This document shows positions 45,082 to 51,931 of a DNA stretch of 64,000 bases, piece after piece (the first letter of the stretch is position 1; each line of letters begins with the position of its first letter). The stretch is from Paenibacillus borealis (lineage in GTDB: Bacteria; Bacillota; Bacilli; Paenibacillales; Paenibacillaceae). The stretch is from positions 3,286,001-3,350,000 of the forward strand of contig NZ_CP009285.1 in NCBI RefSeq assembly GCF_000758665.1, given 5' to 3'. A model generated the notes under the pieces. That model was not told the origin of the DNA and ran no database searches. It worked only from the letters and a program-made list of their open reading frames with translations. A program made the translations under genes and the position numbers.

Positions 45082-47502
45082 ATGGAGAAGATAAGCAGCT
45101 GGGAGCAGGAACAGGAGTGGCTGGAGCAGGTAAAGGAAAAGCTGAAATTGGGGATCGCAAACCTGGAGCCGGAGGTTGGCCGGTTAAAGGAGCAGGCCAC
45201 AGACATCCGCAAAAGATTCTGGGAGGAGGTTACGGTCAATACGAGCACGGAGGAGGATTTTGAAGAGTCCTTTTTCACAATTACGCAGCAGAATGCCGTG
45301 TTATCCGAGCGGGAACGCAGTCATGCCCGGAAGCTGCAGCAATGGAAGAATATGAAACGGCTGCTGCCCTCGCCTTATTTCGGGCGGATTGATTTCCGCG
45401 AGGATGGCCAGAATGCTGAAGAACAGGTATATATCGGAGTTTCTTCCTTCATCGATGAGGATGGCCTGAGCTTCGTAGTCTATGACTGGCGGACTCCAAT
45501 TGCGAGCCTGTACTACGATTATCCTCCGGGAAAAGCCGCTTTTGATACACCGGGAGGACGGATCACCGGAACGATGGAACTGAAGCGGCAGTACCAGATT
45601 CGTGAGGGTCAGCTTCAGCATCTGTTCGATTCGAGTGTAACGATTGTAGATGAACTGCTGCAGCAGGTGCTTGGCAAGGGTGCAGACTCACAAATGAAGA
45701 GCATTGTCGCCACGATTCAAGCGGAGCAGAACGCGATTATCCGCAATGATACCAGCCGGATGCTTATAGTGCAGGGAGCGGCGGGCAGCGGTAAAACATC
45801 AGCAGCGCTGCAGCGCGTAGCCTACCTGCTATACAAACACCGCGAGCGGCTCACGGCGGATCAGATCGTGCTGTTCTCACCTAACCCGATGTTCAACAGC
45901 TATGTGTCTACTGTTCTTCCGGAGCTGGGTGAAGAGAATATGCAGCAGGTAACCTTTCAGGAATATCTGGAAACGTGGCTGGGTCAGGATTACCGGATAG
46001 AAGATCCGTTTGATCAGATGGAATATGTGCTGACCAGGCAGACAGACCGCGGATATCAAGCCCGCCTCAAGGCCATTGAATATAAGGCATCGGAAGCCTT
46101 CCTCCGGGCACTTCAGGGCTATGTGCAGTGGCTGAAGCAGGACGGCATGCTGCTTAACGATATTTGCTTCCGGGACCGTGTGTTAATATCGGGGGAGCAG
46201 ATCAAAACAAAACTTTACAGTTATGATCCGTCAATTCGTCTGCCGAACCGCGTTACTCTGGTGCAGAAATGGCTGCTGGAAGAGCTGGCCAGACTGCAGA
46301 AAGAGGAGCAGGGGGCGTCCTGGGTACAGGAGGAGATGAATTATCTCGATAATGAGCAATTCGCTAAAGTGTACGGAATGCTGCACAGGGAGAAGGGGGT
46401 GTTTGACTTTGCCGAGAAATACCTCCGGCTTCAGGAAATGCTGGTGCACAAGCGCAGTTTGGATGAGGGAGACTTTGATTTTGCCGAACGGGAGGAAGAG
46501 CTGCTGGGCGAGATGATCGTGAAGGAGCAGTTCAGACCGCTGAGACGGGGAATCAAGCGGTTCACCTTTATCGACATGAACGGGTTATACCGCCAGCTGT
46601 TCACTGATGAAGAAGCCTACAGGGAAATGACAGGTGATGCGGAGGTGCCGGAGCTTTGGCCTGATATCTGCGGACAAACCAAGGATAAGCTGGGCGGAAA
46701 TGAACTCTTTTATGAAGATGCGACACCGTACCTGTATTTAAAAGAACTGATTGAAGGTGTCCGGACGAACACGCAGGTGCGGCATATATTCGTGGATGAA
46801 GGCCAGGACTATTCCATGTTCCAGTATGAATATCTCCGGAAGCTGTTTCCCCGTGCCCGTATGACGGTCCTCGGTGATTTCGGCCAGGCGATCTTCACGC
46901 AGGCAACGAATCTGTCGGGTGTGGGTTCACCGCTGGTTCAGCTGTATGGAGAGGCGGAGACTACGCAGTATCAGCTGGTCCGCAGCTACCGCTCGACGTT
47001 TGAGATTGTGGAGTTCACGAAGCCGCTGTTGCCCGGCGGTGAGGCGATTGTCCCTTTTGAGCGGAGAGGCAGGAAGCCCGTCTTGACTAAGCTGGAGAGC
47101 AATGAGATGAAGGCGGAACGCATCGTGCAAGATGTTGCTAAGCTTCAGGCGGATGGATACACTTCCATTGCTGTAATTACGAAGACTGCGGCTGAGAGCG
47201 GAGAGGCCTATGCGTCTTTGACCGCCGGAGGGGCTGCCGGGCTGCTGCACATTACCAAGAACACTCCTGCATTTAAGAAGGGGGTACAGGTGATTCCTGC
47301 CTATCTGGCCAAAGGCGTGGAGTTCGACGCTGTGCTGATCTACGACGCCTCCCCGCAGAGCTACACCCGTGAAAATGAGCGCAAGCTCTTTTATACCGCT
47401 TGTACACGGGCCATGCACATGCTGCTGCTGTACACGACAGGGGAATGGACGCCGTTTGTCGATGGGGTAGACCCGGCACTGTATGAACTGGAGGAGCACT
47501 GA
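45082..47502 (+). CDS. helD: HelD-type UvrD/Rep superfamily helicase, RNA polymerase recycling factor
   Basis: A roughly 806-aa superfamily 1 ATPase. In Bacillus, HelD binds stalled RNA polymerase and helps release it from nucleic acid. The N-terminal coiled arm (EQEWLEQVKEKLKLGIANLE) precedes Walker A GAAGSGKTSAAL; later come VDEGQDYSMFQYE (Walker B), LVRSYRST and the C-terminal FYTACTRAMHML motif. The start at 45082 follows AAGGGAGTG; the frame is open to 44932 but the upstream part lacks a site and adds 50 atypical residues. It is a stand-alone gene. Confidence 0.87.
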   Translation: MEKISSWEQEQEWLEQVKEKLKLGIANLEPEVGRLKEQATDIRKRFWEEVTVNTSTEEDFEESFFTITQQNAVLSERERSHARKLQQWKNMKRLLPSPYFGRIDFREDGQNAEEQVYIGVSSFIDEDGLSFVVYDWRTPIASLYYDYPPGKAAFDTPGGRITGTMELKRQYQIREGQLQHLFDSSVTIVDELLQQVLGKGADSQMKSIVATIQAEQNAIIRNDTSRMLIVQGAAGSGKTSAALQRVAYLLYKHRERLTADQIVLFSPNPMFNSYVSTVLPELGEENMQQVTFQEYLETWLGQDYRIEDPFDQMEYVLTRQTDRGYQARLKAIEYKASEAFLRALQGYVQWLKQDGMLLNDICFRDRVLISGEQIKTKLYSYDPSIRLPNRVTLVQKWLLEELARLQKEEQGASWVQEEMNYLDNEQFAKVYGMLHREKGVFDFAEKYLRLQEMLVHKRSLDEGDFDFAEREEELLGEMIVKEQFRPLRRGIKRFTFIDMNGLYRQLFTDEEAYREMTGDAEVPELWPDICGQTKDKLGGNELFYEDATPYLYLKELIEGVRTNTQVRHIFVDEGQDYSMFQYEYLRKLFPRARMTVLGDFGQAIFTQATNLSGVGSPLVQLYGEAETTQYQLVRSYRSTFEIVEFTKPLLPGGEAIVPFERRGRKPVLTKLESNEMKAERIVQDVAKLQADGYTSIAVITKTAAESGEAYASLTAGGAAGLLHITKNTPAFKKGVQVIPAYLAKGVEFDAVLIYDASPQSYTRENERKLFYTACTRAMHMLLLYTTGEWTPFVDGVDPALYELEEH

Positions 47503-47543
47503 ACGCAGGTAGACCCTGGAAATTTATTGAATGGAGTAGAGGC

Positions 47544-48286
47544 ATGCTTATTTCCAGTCATTTGAATAGGTATAGACAGACGATTCTTGAGCTCCCGGAA
47601 GATAAAATGCTGTCCAAAGCAGAATTGTTGGCCAGTGACTTGCTGATGCAGCGCAGCGGAATGCTTGAAATGTTCTACGCACCGCATAATGAGTATGTCA
47701 ATCCTGCCGCCAAAGTAGTGATTATCGGAATACGCCGGGGTGGACACAAATGAGAATAGCGCTGCAAGCAGCAAAGGCTGGCTTTAAGGCAGGGTTGTCC
47801 GATGAGGCGGTGTGCAGACAGGCGAAAGAAGAAGCCGGCTTCGCCGGAACGATGAGAACCCATTTAGTTGAGATGCTGGACGCGCTTGAACTGCACCGTT
47901 ATCTGGGCATCGGGTCCAGCGGGGATTTGTTTCAGGATCACCATGAGCTGCTGCACACCACGTCTCTGCTGCGGTTTCCGGTATTTGTGGCGGGGAATAA
48001 TTATAACGGGACCCATCCCAGTCTGCGGACCAACCCTTTTCTAAACCGGACGGCCTTAAGCTCATTGCAAGATGAACTCAGTCTCATGAATCAGCCGTTA
48101 ATCATACCTCTGGGCAAAAATGTTGAGCAGGTGCTTCAGCAGCTTGCAGCGGACGGGGGGCTGGATGCACGAGACTGTCTGTGGGGATTCCCTCATCCGT
48201 CAGGTGCCAATGGGCATAGACATAAGCAGTTTGCCAGCCATCAGGAGTCTATGCGAAGTAAGATACGTGCGCTTACTGGTCAGTAA
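47544..48286 (+). pseudogene. Frameshifted UDG-like gene
   Basis: Two overlapping frames (47544-47753 and 47750-48286) read as one protein of about 248 aa split by a -1 change near 47731. The first frame ends VVIIGIRRGGHK. If one base is restored after 47731 it becomes IIGITPGWTQM, continuing straight into the second frame. GITPG and the later PHPSGANGHR resemble motifs A and B of the uracil-DNA glycosylase superfamily. Either the gene is broken or the base call is wrong. If intact it could be a DNA-repair-like or nucleobase-recognising enzyme; this is only a fold-level guess. Confidence 0.72.
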
Positions 48287-48331
48287 GGAATGATCAGAAA
48301 GCCATTGATGAAAATTAAGATGACCAGTTTG

Positions 48332-48357
48332 ACCGGCTGCGCTGCAGCCGGTTTTTT
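48332..48357 (+). terminator. Terminator after the UDG-like gene
   Basis: ACCGGCTGC / GCAGCCGGT stem followed by TTTTTTG. Confidence 0.85.
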
Positions 48358-48401
48358 GTTATTAGGAAATTAGGATACTAGAGATAGTTGAATTATCACC
48401 A

Positions 48402-48460
48402 CTTGCTCATGAACGGAGGAGTCCTTGCCAAGCAACAGTTGGAGATTCAGCACTTATTAG
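48402..48460 (+). repeat. Dispersed repeat (family D), copy 2
   Basis: CCACTTGCT, TGAACG, AGTCCTT and AGCAACAGTTGGAG in order. The same series occurs at 18791 and, without AGTCCTT, at 49902. It lies between the terminator at 48332 and the MerR promoter. Confidence 0.6.
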
Positions 48461-48532
48461 GCTGCAAAATGCATTTTTCCAACTACTTGAAAGCTGTCCC
48501 GGTCTCAGGCAAAAGGGAATATTGACAATGAA

Positions 48533-48597
48533 GTATGGTTACACTAAACTGTAACTAATACATTAAACTGTAACATGAACACTATACTGTATATATG
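48533..48597 (+). promoter_or_regulatory. Promoter region with three 19-bp direct repeats upstream of MerR gene
   Basis: Three contiguous 19-bp units start at 48541, 48560 and 48579, sharing ACA-Y-TA-W-ACTGTA. The first contains the inverted repeat GTTACA-N6-TGTAAC (from 48538). TTGACA is at 48533-48538 and a possible -10 TATACT at 48583-48588. The repeats probably bind the MerR product in tandem. Confidence 0.65.
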
Positions 48598-48620
48598 ACT
48601 CGACAAGAAGGGTGATTACT

Positions 48621-49040
48621 ATGAATACGTACACTGCGAAGCAATTGGCCGAAGTGCTGCAGAACGAAGACCCGCAAATGAATTTACGGACGGTTAGATA
48701 TTACACGCAGATTGGTATGCTCCCCCCGCTTGAACTGGTTGGCAATAAGCGGACGTATACGGATAACCATCTGCATTATTTACGCGCCATCCTCGTTTTG
48801 TCCAAGAGTGGTGATACACTCTCATCGGCCCAGGAGAAATTAGCGGGTCTGCCGATAGACGAAGTGATTAAGATTGGAGACAACCTGCGTATGTATCAAT
48901 CAGACCAGATACTCCGGAACGAAACGCATATTGTCAGTGAAGATGTGGTTCTCTCGGTGAGTTCGCGTATCTCTCCAGAGCTGAAGGTGAAGATGATCGA
49001 AAGCGTTACCCGGTTACTTGAAGAGGAGGGACACGCATGA
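48621..49040 (+). CDS. MerR family transcriptional regulator
   Basis: A roughly 139-aa regulator. The N-terminal MerR HTH reads AKQLAEVLQNEDPQMNLRTV then RYYTQIGMLPPLE and NKRTYTDNHLHYL. The C-terminal part is short, with no cysteines for metal sensing. The start at 48621 (MNTYTAKQ) follows AAGGGTGATT; the GTG at 48612 is within that site. It overlaps the next gene by 4 nt and is preceded by three 19-bp repeats likely to be its operators. Confidence 0.85.
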   Translation: MNTYTAKQLAEVLQNEDPQMNLRTVRYYTQIGMLPPLELVGNKRTYTDNHLHYLRAILVLSKSGDTLSSAQEKLAGLPIDEVIKIGDNLRMYQSDQILRNETHIVSEDVVLSVSSRISPELKVKMIESVTRLLEEEGHA

Positions 49041-49567
49041 TGCAAGTCCGTTATGCCAAATCTGCCATTGAAAATGAAGAAGGCATGAATCATCTCTGGA
49101 TTCAGATTGCTCCGCCGTGTCCAGTCCAGAATATCCGCGTGCAGATTACTCTGCCGGCAGGACTTCACCGGACGCAGAATCTAAATGATGCTCCGGAGGA
49201 TAGCGCCGGGGTGATCTCTGTTCTTGAGCCGCTGGCTGCAACGGATCTGTTCATCGAGATCTTTACGCGGGAGCCAATACCCTGCGGGATGCACTATATT
49301 ACTGTTGAACTGTCATACAAAGACGGTGCAGGATCTGTCATCAGTATCAGGCAGACGATCCCGCTTAGGGTCGTATCTGATGAAGAGTCCGGAGCTATTC
49401 ATACCGATGAGGAAGTGGTGCGCAGAATTAAAGAACTGCATCTGCTGCCAGGCAGCGGTGAGATGAATGGATATACCGAATACCCTCCGGCCAAGCTGAT
49501 CAGAATTGACTCCAGCCATGTGTCAGAATGGGAGAAGAAGTACCGCGTCGAAGGGGCAATGGGATAA
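49037..49567 (+). CDS. Unknown protein translationally coupled to MerR regulator
   Basis: A 176-aa protein that I do not recognise. The first 120 residues look like a beta-sandwich (LWIQIAPPCPVQNIRVQITL, ITVELSYKDGAGSVISI), and the end is charged and helical (HTDEEVVRRIKELHLL). There is no signal peptide or membrane segment. ATGA overlap with the MerR gene and GAGGAGGG upstream imply joint translation, so it may modulate the regulator or act with it. MerR-partner genes of this kind are known in Bacillales, but no function can be given. Confidence 0.7.
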   Translation: MMQVRYAKSAIENEEGMNHLWIQIAPPCPVQNIRVQITLPAGLHRTQNLNDAPEDSAGVISVLEPLAATDLFIEIFTREPIPCGMHYITVELSYKDGAGSVISIRQTIPLRVVSDEESGAIHTDEEVVRRIKELHLLPGSGEMNGYTEYPPAKLIRIDSSHVSEWEKKYRVEGAMG

Positions 49568-49789
49568 TAGTTGCTTACGTGTAAATAGCCATATGGCAGG
49601 AATATCTTAAATCATTCCCGGCATATGAACGGTCCTTAAACACCGGTATGATTAAGCTGATCCGGAATACATAAGGGGAGCGGGATTATGAAAACGAAAT
49701 TGCCATTAGGGAACGGGTGTATGAACGTGAAACTGAAGAATCCCAGGAGTTCGTCTGTCCGGTTTGTAATGGAACGGGAAGAAAGAAAG

Positions 49790-49824
49790 GAGCCAACGGA
49801 CAAATTGCCGTTGGCTCTAAAAGT
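49790..49824 (+). terminator. Terminator downstream of MerR operon
   Basis: Perfect 10-bp stem GAGCCAACGG / CCGTTGGCTC with an 8-nt loop; TAAAAGTTTT follows. It lies in the gap 49568-50266, which also holds a small decayed zinc-ribbon-like frame (49687-49840) and repeats. Confidence 0.7.
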
Positions 49825-49894
49825 TTTCGCACCCGATAAGGTGAATTGAGTGAATTAGTTAAGCTCAGAGGGGATGGGAAGCGGAATTAGTTGG

Positions 49895-50135
49895 ATTTCC
49901 TCCACTTGCTGATGAACGAATGGCAGCATCTAAACCAACAGTTGGAAAAACAACACTTAAATCTGCCCATTTCATCCACAGTAGCGAAACTAACTATATT
50001 AGATGCTGTTTTTCCACTTGCTTCCGTATATCCTACAGAAATGGGCTAATTAAGATATCTTTATCCACTTGTTTGCCGCTGAAGAGGGAATTCAGGGGTA
50101 AAAGTGCACCTGATTCTGGTGGAAGTTGGCTGTTG
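49895..50135. repeat. Composite repeat region (families D and A)
   Basis: CCACTTG occurs at 49902, 50014 and 50065, the last two 51 bp apart. The first is part of a family D copy (TGAACGA ... CAACAGTTGG). At 50094-50111, AGGGGTA-AAAG-TGCACCT followed by GATTCTGGTGGAAG is a decayed family A unit like those at 15830-16050. No gene is seen in the block. Confidence 0.65.
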
Positions 50136-50266
50136 CAACCGTTGGGAGCTCTGCAAGCTTCCTCCCCGCCTGTTGGCTGTATCTCCTCATTGACCCGCGT
50201 TGGTGCCAGGAGAAGAGAGGTTATGTTTCGGCTGTTAAACCGGCTGCTGGCCGTAAGCGGCAGCTC

Positions 50267-51232
50267 TTAAGGATTCATGCTGTTCCACAGCGCCTGGAAA
50301 GCGCCGGATTCGACCTCGAAGAATACCGGAGCCGTGCCGTAGCGTACCAGTCCCTGGCCGAACAGGGTCAGCTCCACCCGGGCTTTGTCATCCAACTGCA
50401 GGTAGATGATTTTGCGGTCCTCGCTGTCATAGATGCCTTGCTCCATCAGCGGCTCTGCTGCCAGTGGTTTGGCAGTTTGAAGTGCCGTCAAGAAGCCGTC
50501 AAGCGCTTCGCCGCCTGGGAGCGGCAGGTACTGCTGCTGGCCGTTGTTCCAGCTGCTGAAGCTCTCCCACTGGGCGGATGCGATGCGGCCTTCCAGATTC
50601 AGCTTGCCAAACAGATCCGCTCCGCTGTTTATAGTAATGCCATTCGTATGCTCGTACAGATCAGCGTACACCTGGCCGTCAATCTCTGTATAGGACATCA
50701 CCAGGAACCCGGAATCGTAACCCTTCACAGTGTAGATATCCGCTTCGCCAATGTTGGAGGCCAGCTCGATATATTCATCCTTGCCGCTCCATTCATCGAT
50801 GCCGCCGGTCGTCCGGCCCAGCTGCTCACCGCGCAGTGCTGCGGCATCAGCCGCTTCGATGCGGGTCGCCGCCTGGGTATAGATATTGCCTTTATACACG
50901 ATTAGAGCGACCATACTTGCTGCAACCCCGGTAGTTTTATCCGGCAGTTCTATCTTGGGAATGACGATCCCGGCGGAGGTACCCGCAGCGGGCGTGCCCG
51001 GATTCACTTGGGCCACCTGATCAGAGCCTGCGGTTCCATTAAGCTGCTGCCACAGATTAGGGCCGGCCAAGCCGATCCCGGCGGCAAGCAGTACGCTTGC
51101 CGCAACATAGACCATTTTACGCGGACGGCGTTTCTGCTCCATTTTATTGACCAATCCCTGCTTCATTGTTTCACTCGATTTCATTGCATCCACCGCTTTC
51201 TTGTATGTTGTCCGAAACTGTTCTTCCTTCAT
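50267..51232 (-). CDS. Probable anti-sigma factor with one membrane segment
   Basis: A 321-aa protein: a short cytoplasmic N-terminus (KEEQFRTTYKKAVDAMKSSE), one membrane segment (YVAASVLLAAGIGLAG, residues about 42-58) and a large extracellular domain of unknown fold. It overlaps the ECF sigma gene by 4 nt, the classic layout of a membrane anti-sigma factor holding its sigma factor until an envelope signal arrives. No zinc-binding HxxxCxxC motif is present, so it is not of the ZAS type. Confidence 0.8.
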   Translation of the reverse strand: MKEEQFRTTYKKAVDAMKSSETMKQGLVNKMEQKRRPRKMVYVAASVLLAAGIGLAGPNLWQQLNGTAGSDQVAQVNPGTPAAGTSAGIVIPKIELPDKTTGVAASMVALIVYKGNIYTQAATRIEAADAAALRGEQLGRTTGGIDEWSGKDEYIELASNIGEADIYTVKGYDSGFLVMSYTEIDGQVYADLYEHTNGITINSGADLFGKLNLEGRIASAQWESFSSWNNGQQQYLPLPGGEALDGFLTALQTAKPLAAEPLMEQGIYDSEDRKIIYLQLDDKARVELTLFGQGLVRYGTAPVFFEVESGAFQALWNSMNP

Positions 51233-51723
51233 TCCGGTTCCGCTCCTTCCAGCTCCAGTTTTAACAGCTGCCGTCCCCGCTTGAGTCTCATCTTCACGGC
51301 AGACTCGCTGATTCGCAGAATCCTGCTGATCTCCTGGATGGGGTAATCCTCGTAATAGTACAGATGAATCACAGTCTTATACTTCACCGGCAATGCCAGC
51401 ACGAGCTGCATGACCGCCATATCCTCGGGGTTGTCGGCCGTAACCGGCTCTATACCCTCCAGCTTGACCTCGCGCTTGCGCCAGCCTCTGCCCAGCAGAT
51501 TGTTACAATGGTTGGTGATTACCCGGATCAGCCATGCTTTCTGATGTTCGTCATCTTTGAACGCGGGTGCTTTCTCCATTAGCTTGATGAAGGTGTCCTG
51601 AGTGGCTTCTTCGGCATCCTGGCGGCTGCCCAGATGAACCAGGGCAATCCGGAACAGCATATTGGCGTAGATTTCGTAACTCCTGATCACATGATTGCCC
51701 GGCCGGGTCATGGGTTGCTGCAT
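51229..51723 (-). CDS. ECF sigma-70 family RNA polymerase sigma factor
   Basis: A 164-aa group 4 sigma factor with region 2 (MLFRIALVHLGSRQDAEEAT, QDTFIKLMEK, KAWLIRVITNHC) and region 4 (ALPVKYKTVIHLYYYEDYP, EISRILRISESAVKMRLKRG). GGAGGG lies 9 nt before the ATG. A sequence 36 nt upstream of the start fits an ECF-type promoter (GGAAAC-N17-CGTC), so it probably drives its own transcription. Confidence 0.92.
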   Translation of the reverse strand: MQQPMTRPGNHVIRSYEIYANMLFRIALVHLGSRQDAEEATQDTFIKLMEKAPAFKDDEHQKAWLIRVITNHCNNLLGRGWRKREVKLEGIEPVTADNPEDMAVMQLVLALPVKYKTVIHLYYYEDYPIQEISRILRISESAVKMRLKRGRQLLKLELEGAEPE

Positions 51724-51758
51724 GAGGCGATGCCCTCCTTTACCTATAACACCCTTAA

Positions 51759-51786
51759 GGACGGCATTTGGTCACATTTTGTTTCC
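51759..51786 (-). promoter_or_regulatory. ECF-type autoregulatory promoter
   Basis: On the minus strand GGAAAC (51786-51781), 17-nt spacer, CGTCC (51763-51759). This is close to the sigma-M/W-type consensus TGAAAC-N16/17-CGT. Confidence 0.6.
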
Positions 51787-51831
51787 GGAAAATTTATTTG
51801 GGTTGTATTACCGGCCATGAAGTGAAATAGA

Positions 51832-51871
51832 ACAGGGGATGGGGAAGTCCTAAGACTTCCCCATCCCCTGT
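51832..51871. terminator. Strong hairpin terminator after secreted GH16 gene
   Basis: Perfect 18-bp stem ACAGGGGATGGGGAAGTC with a CTAA loop, between the ECF sigma promoter and the end of the GH16 gene. Confidence 0.8.
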
Positions 51872-51931
51872 GTTAGCGGTCATATGAAGCGGCCACTCGT
51901 TCAGCCGCTTATCTGTTTCAGGATGCTTTTC

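Noticed and set aside
50126..50905. Plus-strand 259-aa frame
   Set aside because: It is antisense to the anti-sigma gene, begins in a repeat and has no ribosome site.
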